From positions 25,562 to 89,561 of the forward strand of contig JAANDG010000589.1 in NCBI GenBank assembly GCA_036852015.1: DNA of 64,000 bases, in the 5' to 3' direction. The stretch is from Pelodera strongyloides (lineage: Eukaryota > Nematoda > Chromadorea > Rhabditida > Rhabditidae). Shown piece after piece: positions 1 to 11,165 of the stretch. The notes under the pieces were generated by a model. It saw only the letters and a list, made by a program, of their open reading frames with translations, was not told the DNA's origin and made no database searches. Position numbers and translations under genes: made by a program. Every line of letters begins with the position of its first letter. Position 1 is the first letter of the stretch.

Positions 1-247
1 AGTCTGTCATTGTCATGTATGTTCGCGCTTTCTTTTCTAAATACTGTATGAGGTTGTTTCTTTGATTTATTTGTCAATTTCAAGTGAACACGCTTATTTT
101 AACTTGTATATACATTTTACGGGTCGGGTCTGTTAGGATTTTCCTTGTCTACTTTATTGATGTGTTTTGTTTCTTTGTAGGAATTCATTTTTTGTTTGAT
201 AGTTCAGAATCGTTATTTATCTATACTAACTTCTATTTGTTGTTGAG

Positions 248-3122
248 GAGCGTGGTGAGGAACTGCCGATCACTCGAGTTCTTGATGAACTCGCCAACAC
301 TTATTTCCAACAGGGAGACCTCGAGAAAGCTGAGGAATGTTTCAAATTGGTTGTCAACAGGTAATGGGTTTAACTGTTTTATTAATGTGTTTGACTATTT
401 TATAAGGTTGCGTTTCCTGGGAAAGAGTGAACTCAGTGAACAGAGTATTTTTAGACAGTCTGATTGCGAAAAATGTTTTAACTAAGAAGAAGTTGCGCGT
501 GCGTGATATGGTGTGCGAGAAACATTAGACAATTAGTTGACGAGAAAAATATTTAATATTCATTCTTGCCTTCTTGTATTTTAGACTTGTTTCTCTGCAC
601 AAGAAAAGGGATTCGGACCCACAATTCATTGGTGTTTCATTAAAATTGGCCGATATTTTTGCCCAGAGGGGACTTGTTGAGAATGCCGAGTCGGGTTATA
701 AGCATTGTGTGAGGAAACAAATGCAAGTGGGTTTTTGTTTTTCATCTTTTGTTTCAACGCCCTCGGTATCCTTCCCTTATATTTATTTTATGTTGCTAAT
801 ATTGCTCTAGGTATAACTTTTTTTTCACTTTTTTTTGTCTCTCTCTATCGTCTAGTTCTCTTTCTCTGTCATTCTTGTAAATAATGTGTGAATCCGTATT
901 TATTTTTACATGTGAATGAAGGTTTTCTGTGTTGTAGTGTAACGCCTCAATCTCTTCTTAAAGTGATGTTTTTGCTTTTGTTTAAAGTGTATGTTACAAG
1001 GTGCTTTTGTTTAGATAATGGACGAGCACATGAAGAAGTTTTCGGTGGCTCACGGTGCCCTCGTGGAGGAAAAACATTTGGTGGACACTCACGGAGCAGC
1101 CTATACCGATCCAATTGCCCTGTTCGGAATGTGCCTTGAGGCATATGCTCACTTTTTGGTAGGGATTTACTTTTTATTTGTCTGGTTTGATCCTAAGCGA
1201 CCTCATTGGTGTTTTCACATCTTTCAATTAATGTTCATGTGCTCATGCAATTACTTCATTACGAGGACTGATGGCTACCGTAACCGGGTGTCATAGAGTC
1301 CAATGGTCACTATTAGGGGAACAAACACGAGATACCTAACATAATAACCAGTTCAGATACGAGGCATTTCGCATTTTAGGTGACTTATCAAGGAGAGGAT
1401 CGCCTACGCGAGGCCGAAGAGTACATGGACGAAGTTTTGAAGGTATACATTTATATGTTTAATTATAATGTTTACTTCCTTCCTTCCTTGGGGTTTGCTT
1501 TCGCTGTTTGTTTGTTTTTCAATTCGTTTCCTCATTGGCATCGTTCCCCCGTGGGCCCTAACAGTGAATGCACAAGAGTAATTATGCTAATTTTTTGCTA
1601 ACATTGGATTCTTATTTTTCCTTTGCTACGATACTTCCTTTTCACATGTTGAAGCGGTTCCTCTTCACTATATCATGTATTACCAATGTGGACATGTTTG
1701 ATCTGTTAAATTTTAATCATACTCTTAAGAGTAAGTAAGTGATCTTATCTCTCAGTTGCGCAGTCGCTTTCTAATTCAGATCTCCTATCAGATATATGGC
1801 TCGAACAACTACCATTCGGTCAACCTGCTCAACAATTTTGGCGCGTGTTGTATTATTAAGAACCGGTGAGCGTTTATCTTTGTTTTGATGGTTGTAGCGT
1901 GTGGTATGTAGTTTGTAGCGTTTTATCCTTCTTTGGTAAATCTCCGCATTACTTCTCTTCTTATGTCTCTTTAATCCATAGTTGATTGTATTAGTTCATT
2001 TTAGTTTCGAACTTGCCCTTAAATATCTGGCAATTGGAATCGACCGAATATTGTACGTGAATGAATGTGCACATCTTCTTCCTGGGTAAGTTGAGTTAAT
2101 TAGGTCTACTTTTATTATCTAACTGGTGAGCAGCAGTGAACTGAGTGCACTCTGATTGTGTACAGAGGTCGTATTCACTAACACGCAGGGAGCCCTCCCG
2201 GGCCTCCCCAGGGAGCTAAATAGTGCGTGGAGAGTGCGCGAGCAGAAGAGATTCAGAGCGCTCGTGAGCCTATGGAGGGCTCCCTGTGTGTTGGTGAATA
2301 CGGCCTCAGGTTTCAGATGGTCAGATGACAATATTCTATCTTGCTAATTGCGGTAGAACGTAGATGTTTCAACCATAATTTAATTTAGCATGTTGTTCGC
2401 GGTTTCAGTGTTTTTTCTGATGACTCAGATAGAGTAATATAATAAGATATTTTGTGATCCTATCAGAAAGACGTACTTTCATTAGGTTCTGTATTTTTTT
2501 TCTTTATCGCCGCTGTCCTTTCCAGCTACTACTGTAACTATTCGGAGGCCCTCTGGCATTGTGGCAGGAAAGTGGAGGCATTGGAATGGGCCAGAAAAGC
2601 TGTACAAATGAGTAGAAGTGCCGATCAGAGAGTGCACAAGTGAGTGATGTTGAATGAGGAATGAAAATGATTAACATTTTTAATCGATTAAGATTTGTTG
2701 GCAATGCCTCAGTGCTTGAAAATGTAATGAGTTCCAAGATTCCCTTGTAAAAGACTCAAAAATGTTTTGTATGGTCCTCTGCGTGAGGTTGCTATGAGTT
2801 TCCACTTACTTGGGAAAATGTAGAATAGTTTGAGAGGTAGAATATTATTGAGTGAAAATGGAATGATATTAAAGCGAAATGCTAGCCCCTTTGGAAAATT
2901 TGCAAATTTGTATCCTATGCTAATTTTGTACGATTGCCGCGGACGATCGTACAAAATTAGCATAGGATACATAGGATTTGCTTATCATATGCAAATTTTC
3001 CAAAGGGGCTAGCATTTCGCTTTAAAATGTAATTTTGATCTTTCAGTTACTGCAAAAACTTCCTGCGAGATTTGGAAAGAGATGCGAATAAGGGATCAAA
3101 GAAAACCTGGTGGCTATTTTAG
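248..3122 (+). CDS. TTC19: TTC19-like tetratricopeptide repeat protein (5' end outside the window)
   Basis: Likely homologue of TTC19, an inner-membrane mitochondrial protein that maintains respiratory complex III by clearing Rieske-protein fragments. Eight exons join in phase: 248-360, 585-726, 1015-1158, 1380-1442, 1792-1865, 2005-2085, 2526-2639, 3047-3122, giving 268 residues ending KKTWWLF-stop. TPR-type helices are visible: ELANTYFQQGDLEKAEECF, VSLKLADIFAQRGLVENAES, GMCLEAYAHFL, NLLNNFGACCI, YSEALWHCGRKVEALEWARK. The pairing of SLKLADIF..GYKHC with FGMCLEAYAHFL is the pattern I associate with TTC19 rather than with generic TPR proteins. The C-terminal NYCKNFLRDLERD is also consistent. 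Exon 1, with any mitochondrial presequence, lies upstream of base 1. The first listed exon opens at an AG at 246-247, so at least one more exon must precede it. Introns 6 and 7 carry foldback elements. Confidence 0.8.
1520..1594. repeat. 75-bp repeat, arm 1 of an inverted pair
   Basis: This intronic segment matches the reverse complement of 3562-3636 essentially base for base. Both copies include the word GTGGGCCCTAACAGTGAATG. The pair brackets the 3' half of the TTC19-like gene. It looks like two copies of one dispersed repeat rather than one transposon's ends, because about 2 kb of host exons lie between them. Confidence 0.8.
2165..2307. mobile_element. Foldback element (MITE), family with GAGGCCGTATTCACC ends
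   Basis: A 143-bp sequence in an intron of the TTC19-like gene with imperfect inverted termini of about 33 bp. The left end begins GAGGTCGTATTCACTAACAC and the right end is the complement, ending GGTGAATACGGCCTC. The same terminal 15-mer bounds another element at 41326-41505, so this is a family. It has no coding capacity and would be mobilised in trans. The target duplication is not clear. Confidence 0.7.
2873..3021. mobile_element. Palindromic MITE in a TTAA target (copy 1 of 3)
   Basis: A 149-bp near-palindrome in the last intron of the TTC19-like gene. It starts AGCGAAATGCTAGCCCC, ends with the complement, and is flanked by TTAA at 2869-2872 and 3022-3025. The centre pairs around TGCCGCGGACGA. 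Related copies lie at 29399-29546 and 35391-35553. TTAA duplication is typical of piggyBac-superfamily insertion, so this is a candidate non-autonomous piggyBac-like MITE. Confidence 0.85.
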
Positions 3123-3966
3123 GCGATTATAGAATTTATTAGTGATTGTAGAAGAGTTGTTAAATTATGAAGTTGTTCATTTATTGTTTAAGTAAAGAAC
3201 ATTTTAATCAAGTTGTTGTGTATTTGTTCTTGGTTGAATAACAAGAAAATTCTGGATTGTGAAAATAAAAAACAAGCAATGCCGTTTCATGGGAAAGCAT
3301 TTATATCCGCTTAAATAGCATTTATATCAACACTGTTTGAAAATACATATAATGTATCACCTTTTGCGTTACTGTCCTAAACGGACGTCGAAGTCGGGTT
3401 TTCAGAAGTTCAATCCTAACAAGTATTTTGAGGGTCGATTACTGTAGCTCGATGTAACTAGACCCATGCATTGTCGTCATGACTCATGACGTGCTATTTT
3501 CTTAAATCTTTCTTCACTTTGTGCTTTCGTTAAGTAGAAACCAATTACTTCCTTTCTGCCTAAAATTAGCATAATTACTCTTGTGCATTCACTGTTAGGG
3601 CCCACGGGGGAACGATGCCAATGAGGAAACGAATTGGTTTAGAGAGGGGAGGGAATCATACATTTTGCTTGTCTTTTTAGGAAATGTATACATAAACAAT
3701 ACGCTACAATATTAAAATGCGCGTACATGCCGTCCGCATCCGCAACCACAATCAGAATTTGTTTTACGTTAATAACTACGGTAGTATTAATTTTCGTGAA
3801 TCATATGGTTCCAATGTCTGAATTTCCGCTTTCAAACGTTTCATTGGTTCAGAATTTCAGAATTGGCCTTCGTAATCCATTTAAATGCAAACATACGCAG
3901 ATGTATAATAACTCAATTATTTCATTGGTTGAGGTCATTGCATATTCCGCATCTGCGCCGTGACTA
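3123..3966. other. Intergenic stretch, TTC19-like gene to Helitron
   Basis: Apart from the 75-bp repeat arm at 3562-3636, I see no gene. An AT-rich open stretch at 3727-3963 lacks splice context or recognisable protein character. Confidence 0.5.
3562..3636. repeat. 75-bp repeat, arm 2 of an inverted pair
   Basis: Reverse-complement copy of 1520-1594, located about 440 bp downstream of the TTC19-like stop codon. Confidence 0.8.
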
Positions 3967-5627
3967 TCTTATTATATAAAGTTGGGAGCTTTGTTTGTTT
4001 GTTTGTTTGTTTGATTGATTGTATGTTTGGATGATGTGCGTTACGCACTGAGCCATCTCACATCCCGAGCGCCCCCCTCATAATAGTCCAAAAAAGGCTG
4101 CATATACGGAATGTGTGTGGTGTATCGTTCGGGCGCGGTGGCGCGCAGCTCATTTTAGGAAACAACGAACACTCACAACTCAAAGAACTACCAAATCACA
4201 ATCCTTGACAACTTTTTATGAAATACTTTTTTGTAATCACTTCGTAGTCTAATTTTTCATTTACTCATTTTACAAAGATTTAGTCGACATATTTTGCAAC
4301 AAAGCATTGAGTAATTCTCTGCACATTTCCCTTATTTCCCATGAAACGAGCGTCCAATCATGAGCGATGTTTCGGTCGAACGAAAGAACATTCAACAGAA
4401 TTTCTTAATTTCGCGTAGTCTTTGCTATATTATGGATAATACACGGTATCACCTGTAACGTTCTACGACATTCTTTAGTTTAATACAGTTAAGGAAAACA
4501 TCTGTGAGAATTTTTTTAGGATTTGGGATTTTTTCTGCTTTATAGAGTCCAGCAAGTTGCAGACAATTTAGGATAAATATTGTCAACAGAATCTAAGTTC
4601 TAACCCGTGTTTAATATTGGTATGGGTTTCAAAAAGAAAAATGAAGACTGTAGACTGTAGACTGCATAGGAATGTTTCCTCCTAACTTATATAGCCCAGC
4701 GAAACATTGCGGCGTATCAGCCACGCGATATTAAGCTGCTTTTAGGCTTTGGCAATTTTTTCGATGTCCTAGAGTAGAGCAAGTTGCAGGCAATTTAGGA
4801 GGAAAACAGTCAACAGAAACTAATAAGTTCTCTCCCCGTGTTTGTTATCGGTGTAGGTTCCAAAAGGAAAAATAACAAAACTGAAACCATTTCTTTTGTG
4901 AATGTTTGCTTCTAACTTATATAGCCCAGCGAAACATTTCGACGTATCAGCCAGGCACTTATTCCTTTTTTTATGATTTGGAATTTTTTCGATATTACTA
5001 CAGAGTCCAGCAAGTTGCAGACAATTTAGGAGGTATATAGTCAACAGAAACTAATAAGTTCTCACCCATGGGTTTCAAAAGGAAAAGTGAGAGACAGGAG
5101 GCTCTTTGCATAGTAATGTTTCCTCCTAACTTATATAGCCTAGCGAAACATTGCGGCGTATCAGCCACGCGATATTAATAAGCTGCTTTTAGGCTTTGGC
5201 AATTTTTTCGATATCCTAGAGTAGAGCAAGTAGCACACAATTTAGGAGGTATACAGTCAACCGAAACTAAATTCTATCCCCGTGTTTGATGTCAGTGTAG
5301 GTTTCAAAAGGAAAAATAACAAAACTGAAACCACTTCCTTTGTGTAAATGTTTGCTTCTAACTTATATAGCCCAGCGACCTATTACTGCGTATCAGCAAC
5401 GCGCTTATTCCTTTTTTTAGGATTTGGAATTTTTTCGATATTATAGAGTCCAGCAAGTTGCAGACAATTTAGGAGGAATATAGTCAACGTCCTAAAATGG
5501 GCAAACCTATCCCCAGGAAACTATTCTTGCCAGAAAGAGTTGCTTCTACTTATAGATATAGCCCAGTGAAACATAGCGACCATCAGCGAATATTGGAAAG
5601 ACGCCTCAGGCGGCGGAAGCCGACTGG
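3967..5627 (+). mobile_element. Non-autonomous Helitron (copy A)
   Basis: The 5' end is TCTTATTATATAAAG, directly preceded by A (3966). The 3' end is a GC-rich hairpin region (GCCTCAGGCGGCGGAAGCCG) followed by ACTGG and then T (5628). This matches the Helitron hallmarks: a 5' TC, a 3' hairpin plus CTRR, insertion between A and T, and no terminal inverted repeats. A second copy with the same ends and the same subterminal word GATGTGCGTTACG lies in reverse at 46361-46596. There is no Rep/helicase coding region, so it is non-autonomous. Most of its length is an internal tandem repeat of about 225 bp. Confidence 0.85.
4500..5590. repeat. Tandem repeat, about 225-bp period, inside Helitron A
   Basis: The motif GCAAGTTGCAG (or variants) recurs near 4551, 4778, 5009, 5224 and 5452, spacings of roughly 215-231 bp. 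Each unit also carries ATATAGCCCAGCGAAACATT and a TTTAGGATTTGG-like segment. About five diverged units are present. Alternating units resemble each other most closely, which suggests a dimeric higher-order unit. Confidence 0.8.
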
Positions 5628-5853
5628 TATATATATAATGAAGACATATTTATATCTTTAAGTTATGCGTACCATTTCTGGAATCTGGTGCGTACTAACT
5701 ATTCTATTTTTGGCTCCAAATTTGGTTCGACGGGTGTTTACTCTTGATTCCGAACTCGGCAGCTATTCATCTTCTGCGTGCCTGAGTTGGACGTTCCGCA
5801 GTGATTCCTAACTGCCTCTCCTTAGCTCATATACACTCATCCGTCTTATGCTC

Positions 5854-5885
<32 letters not shown>

Positions 5886-5928
5886 GGAGGGAGAGAGAGA
5901 AGAGAGAGAGAGGGAAGGAAGGAGAGAG
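5854..5928. repeat. (GA)n microsatellite
   Basis: Nearly pure GA dinucleotides with occasional AA, GGAA and GGGA interruptions. Confidence 0.95.
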
Positions 5929-6630
5929 TAAAGATAGTTATGAAGAAGGGAGGTGAAAGAAGAAAGAGAAGTGCCCATTTTTCTATTCATGACCTTGTCT
6001 TCTCAGCCATTCTCCTTTAGTGACTTTTGCTTCTGAACATCGTCAACAGAAGTAACTTTCTCCCTTGGCCTTTCATATTTGTGGTGCTTTCTTTCAAAGT
6101 TCTCGATGTCTAGATAAAGATCATTTTTGATTCTGACAAATCTCTTTTCTTGTTAGGGCGGTTGTGCCAAAAAAAGTAAAAAAAAATAAACCAAAGGATT
6201 CCCAAACTCATTTAAACAAAACTGGTTGTAATGTATAAGGACATCATCATTGCATTTAAAAAAGTACGAAGGAGCAATAGTGTAAAAATATCATTACTTC
6301 ACTGCTTCACGCTTTCCATACAGTAAATAGTGATAGGCACTCAAATGTTCTTGTCATATAAATTGATAGAAACCGCGTTTTGCAGTTTTTCACTCACAAG
6401 TCCCAGTCCCAACAGTTGTGGTAATTTCACCAGGATGGTCTTCCATATATTCTATGCCCATTTTTCTATGTTAATATTCGGAACGATGAATAAATCATGC
6501 ACTTTTTCCTCTCGCAGTGCCCATTAATCGGTGGCCATAAAATTTGGCCCAATTATAGCCACGCTCCCCATTCTGAAGACACGATGGGCCGCATTCCTTT
6601 ACTCAAAATGAACATAATATCGGTTTGGAC

Positions 6631-6631
<1 letters not shown>

Positions 6632-6673
<42 letters not shown>

Positions 6674-6738
6674 CGCTCTCTCTATCTCTATCTCTATCTC
6701 TATCTCTATCTCTATCTCTCTCTCTATCTCTCTTTCTA

Positions 6739-6793
<55 letters not shown>
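6632..6793. repeat. (CT)n microsatellite with CTCTAT subrepeats
   Basis: A long CT run containing a block of about ten CTCTAT hexamers, then pure CT again before TTGCAAG. The opposite-strand reading is GA. Confidence 0.95.
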
Positions 6794-7857
6794 CAAGTTT
6801 CCTTATTAGAGTACGTCAAATAGAGGTCGGGTTTGTATTCGAAACCACCAAATTTCTAGGAATTTATAACGAATCTTGGTGAAGATCTGCCCTGCTGAAG
6901 ACCTATAATTATCAAATCCGCAAATTGGAGCGTGCCAATTGCAACCTCTAATTAAGTATTTCGGGTTGTTTTCCGGTAAACGGTAAAAGACGAGGTCTAT
7001 TCTAATTCGTTTTTCCCTCACACGAAATTAGGATGACGTTTTTGTACCTTACTTCTACTAGTACATCTAGTACATTTTCCCACGTTCCGATGTCCTGAAA
7101 TCAGTTTCTCAATCTGTTAATTTGAGATTTGAAGGAACCCCGGTTCTATGGACATGTTAAAAAATGACAGATCTGTCCCTAGGCAAATTTATTTTCGGGA
7201 TACCCGACTTGCACAAGAAACTCCTGTCAGCGAAGTCAGTTTCCTGTCAAAACCCAGACGTTTCACATCGCTGCTTCTCTTTCTCTCTCTCTCTCTCGCT
7301 CCTTCTCTCTCTCTCTCTCTCGCTCCTTCTCTCTCTCTCTTCCTCTCTTCTCTCTCGGAATCTGCTTTTGGCAGAAGTGGTAATAGAAAAGGCAGAGCGA
7401 AATTGGTAAAGAAAGAGTTTCGAGGGTTCCGAGGAGTAAATTGAACTTCAATTTACTTCGGCCGTATACAATCTGAGTAAACGATCTTCATTCCGAATTC
7501 ATTCGCGTTTTTTCTTCTCGTTTGGAGCTAATGGAATTTTCGTATAGAACTTTGCTCTACGCTACTCTCCACTTCTTCTCCAATTCTTCTCCAATTCTTT
7601 ATTATTATTATTATAAGATGATCTTATTAGATCTCTTATGTGCTTCAAACTTCAAACCCCTACATATGCGTCAAAAACGTTTTCTCATCGTCAGTCTCAT
7701 TTTCCCTTCAGAACGTTGTTGTACATCTCACTTCTTCACTTTTTCTATACATGATCTATTGTTGCAGCAATTCTAGTTGTTTCAGCCCTGTATACCTATT
7801 GAATGGAGAGGTCACAACTAAATAAATAAACAATAAAATGCTAGTCTCCTGAGTGAG

Positions 7858-10075
7858 ATGATTTCTTCTGGTTCTTTACTCTGTGATTCTGACGACTCCG
7901 ACGTTCCGGATCTGAATCTCGTACAAACGAAGAAATCTAGGTTTGTTTTGGGGTTCATACATTAGAAGATCGGACCCCTGGGAAAGATATGCAGATGGTC
8001 CACATATTGGAATTTTTGAGACTAACTGACGCAGGTGACCTGAAGATAACCTACTCACTCATACTAGGCGATTGGAAATAGCCTTAGTTTGTTGAGACTG
8101 TAAGGAAAGGACACTGATGAAACGCGCGCCATCGCCGCGCACAAAATGAGATGGTCCGCCGCAGCGCGACGGCTCATCCCATCTAGTGTGAGCGGGGGGT
8201 GCGCCACAAGTGCCGGCAAATGTGATCAATTCATGTTGGCGCACCTTTTGAAGGAGGCGCGGTAAGTGTTCCTCAGACCAGGTGCGCGCACCTGTTGAGC
8301 CCCCGTAGCGCCCGCTAGATTAGCTGTTCGAGTTCCTGCGAATGAAATACTTCGCTCGGCTTGTTGATGTTCACTGTCGTGTTTGCTATTCTGAAATTTC
8401 AAGGGACCTCAAAATTGCCCAAAACGGCTGTTTGTTGCCTGAAAAGCCATAAACCGAGTTAAAAACGCTTCAATTTCAGGCGTTTATGTTCTCCAAAAAG
8501 ACGTCCCGGAGGACTTCCTGCATGTCTGCCCCTAATAGTCACTCTATTGTCTGCCGCTCTGTGTCTTCAGATGTATATGTTATATAGACAGTCTTGCAGG
8601 ATTGATAGACTTACACATCAAATATCTTCAGGTACCTTGAAAATATGATTCTGCATAGTTTCATAGAGAATTCAAAAAGGAAGCGCAACTTTTGAAGTGT
8701 ATGGTGTTTTCTGTGATGGCGCGGTTTCTGCCTTTTGGCTTCTATTTGAACGAAAAATATTTGATCAGCCGGTGAATTTTATCCAATTAACGGAAAGCCA
8801 CTATCAGCGCCTCATTGGCTCAGTGGCAGAGCGTCTGTCTAGTAAACAGAAGGTCGCTGGTTCGATTCCAGCATGAGGCACAAATTTTTTGGATTACTTA
8901 TTTCCACGAAGCTAATCTTTCTAAAAAAAATCTTCGTTTATCGTGTATGCCGTGATGTGCCAGACGCCGAACATCTAGAAAAGACTTTTTTTTCTTCAGA
9001 ATTCTCCCTTCTACCTTCCCTGGTTCGAGTGATTCAACAAGATGTCCATAGATTGAGAATCGAGTTCGATTTATCGCGTGAAGGTTAGTTGTTTTTAAAT
9101 ACATATATTAGTGACTGAAAACCACCATTATTGTTTGATACAAACTCATTTTATTTGAAGTCTCTGGCGCACCAAAGTGATGTGACTACACTGATAAAAC
9201 TTTGGTTCGCAGCGTGCACATCTTTTTTCTTCGCCGCGCACCCACCAACGCCAAACCGTCGCGGTGCCCCGTCAAAGTTTAGCGTTGTCCTTATGAGTGA
9301 TGTCATGGCGTAACTATACATTCATGAAGTTAGCGCAAACTAATTGTAAGTGGCAGTGTTTCGTATTCTTTCAGTGAATCCCACGTCGAACAACACTGGT
9401 AATGGAATGCAGTATGTCACCGATAACATTGCAAGCCTATCGGACCGGTTGAGCACAATTAATGCACAAATGATAAGGGTAAGAAAGAGTTTTGCTTCCG
9501 TTTATTTTTTAGTTAAAGCCTTTGAGGCTTCACCTATGCCTGCAACAAAATGCACAAACTAGTCTCTTCTTTCGACATTGAAAGATAGTTGGTTTGGTGG
9601 TGCGCTGAAGAAAATTGGCATACAGGACAGGCGCCGTGCTTTCGGCTAATGAACTTACGTGTATTTTGTGCACGCCGACGTGTATTTTTCCGCGCTGTTT
9701 GGGCAACATTATAAACGTAATTTGTAATTATTCACGGCGCCTGTATGCGGTATGCCAATTTTCTTCAGCGCACCACCAAACCAACTATCATTCAATGTCG
9801 AAAGAAGAAACTAGTTTGTAGATTATGATTAATTAGCGTAATGTAAAATAGTCTTAATTTAAATCGTTAGAGCTAAAGTCTGATTCTGACTTCGTTCCGA
9901 TTTTCAATTCGTTTAGATCGGGTCCTCCGTATCGGACATTGACGATCGATTGACTTCCCTTGAATTCGAACATCCCTCACATAATACTGTTATCGAAAAA
10001 CACAGAAGAAAGGAGCGTAATAACATCCGAAAGAAAACGGGAGGTGAAGTCGTATTCAGAAGGAAATTAGAATAA
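7858..10075 (+). CDS. Small coiled-coil protein, uncharacterised
   Basis: Four exon-like blocks: 7858-7940 (ATG start; acidic, SDDSDVPDLN), 9000-9083, 9375-9478 and 9917-10075 (stop TAA). The last three join cleanly in phase. The reading runs LVRVIQQDVHRLRIEFDLSR, then NGMQYVTDNIASLSDRLSTI, then SVSDIDDRLTSLE, and ends in a basic tail (EKHRRKERNNIRKK..). The heptad-like spacing of Leu/Ile/Val suggests a parallel coiled coil. The DDRLTSLE segment is faintly like HSBP1, but I would not assign a family. The first block ends in phase 2 while the second needs phase 1, so a further exon is missing or the first block is wrong. The tRNA-Thr at 8809 lies in that gap. The protein would have roughly 140-150 residues. 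Confidence 0.5.
8809..8880 (+). tRNA. tRNA-Thr (anticodon AGU)
   Basis: A complete cloverleaf is readable. The acceptor stem is GCCTCAT with ATGAGGC and discriminator A. The D arm is GCTC/GAGC. The anticodon stem is TCTGT/ACAGA with loop CTAGTAA (U33, anticodon AGT), and the T arm is GCTGG-TTCGATT-CCAGC. All stems pair fully and there is no intron. Threonine fits the AGT anticodon (A34 read as inosine). It lies between exon-like blocks of the coiled-coil gene on the same strand. Confidence 0.95.
9554..9819. mobile_element. Foldback element in an intron
   Basis: Inverted termini of about 75-80 bp (left begins ACAAACTAGT, right ends ACTAGTTTGT) share the segment GGTGGTGCGCTGAAGAAAAT and its complement. 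A unique centre of about 110 bp lies between. It sits in the intron between the last two exons of the coiled-coil gene. No open frame of note and no clear target duplication. Confidence 0.75.
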
Positions 10076-10495
10076 TCAATAAATAGTAATTGTAGTGATT
10101 GCGTTGGTTTATTTGTGTATCTGTGACCTCAAAGTCTATAACTATACCCATGTATTTTCAGTAAAAAGGCATAGAACACCTGCACATCAATTACACTAAC
10201 TCGACAATGCAAAGATGTTTATTTACACAATCACACTTAAAGTTAAAGTAAAGAATAAGAAACAACGGTGCAATTAAATTAGCTCAATCCACATCATGAA
10301 CGTCATTGATAACTATGCTGACACTAACTACAGTAGGCAAAAGTAACTGTTGTGGTATAGAGTGCGGTGCTGATTATACTCGTATTTTCTGACAAAAATG
10401 CTAAACCGATCAATAAAAAAGCAGGTACAAAAAAAGATTGCATAAATAAGAAAGCAATATTTAAATCACAACAATGTTCAAGTCTAAAAAGTTAA

Positions 10496-10907
10496 AGGGA
10501 CAGGCCCACCGATATAAACCTACGATTATTATTTGTTTATAATTCATAAAAAGGGTATTTATTATAATATATACAAACTAAATATTATTCAGATTCACCA
10601 TGGGGAAGTTTTTCCTATGAGCTTTCCTTACAGAAGGTACCGTAGACAGGTCATTTGCACAATCATTTGCATACACACCTTTGATGTGGATATGCAAACG
10701 ACTTAACTTCCCTTTCCGACAAAGGTGTGTATGAAAATGACTATGCAAATAACCTGTCTACGATACCTTCTGTAAGGAAAGCTCATAGGAAAAACTTCCC
10801 CATGGTGAATCTGAATAATATTTAGTTTGTATATATTATAATAAATACCCTTTTTATGAATTATAAACAAATAATAATCGTAGGTTTATATCGGTGGGCC
10901 TGTCCCT
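10496..10907. mobile_element. 412-bp near-perfect palindromic MITE in a TTAA target
   Basis: The left arm begins AGGGACAGGCCCACCGATAT and the right arm is its complement. The arms, of about 200 bp each, differ at only a few positions around a short centre near 10700. TTAA flanks both ends (10492-10495 and 10908-10911). It lies between two convergent genes. The length of the arms means any read-through transcript would fold into a long double-stranded hairpin. Confidence 0.9.
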
Positions 10908-11165
10908 TTAAAGTTAAATCTTCTTTTCAACATAGGATGCATAACGTTTCTATAAATAAGAGTTTGTTAGTTCCACAAGGTACTTGAAACGAATTTTGTA
11001 AAACGCAAGAAAGGGGGAAATTTGGAAACTTCTCAAGAATATGTTCTGATTGCCATTGGAAATAAAAGAAAGTTCACAATTCAGGTTTTTCCCTGGAGAA
11101 CAGTCAGCGAGTATTTATGAACAGTCTGGGAAATGTATGTGTTGTATGTAAATTTCCTCCTAATC

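Larger units (their letters stand above)
5628..7857. other. Gene-free interval with purine/pyrimidine microsatellites
   Basis: No convincing exon was found. The interval holds a (GA)n tract at about 5854-5928, a long (CT)n tract with CTCTAT interruptions at about 6632-6793, and a shorter (CT)n tract at about 7276-7357. Open frames over these tracts encode only Leu/Ser or Arg/Glu runs. Confidence 0.7.

Noticed and set aside
5808..5990. Minus-strand Ser/Leu-rich open frame
   Set aside because: Reverse reading of a (GA)n tract.
6497..6882. Open frames encoding long Leu/Ser runs
   Set aside because: Translation of a (CT)n microsatellite; no splice context and no non-repeat protein sequence.
7148..7451. 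Overlapping open frames on both strands
   Set aside because: They run across a (CT)n tract; low-complexity Leu/Ser or Arg/Glu output only.
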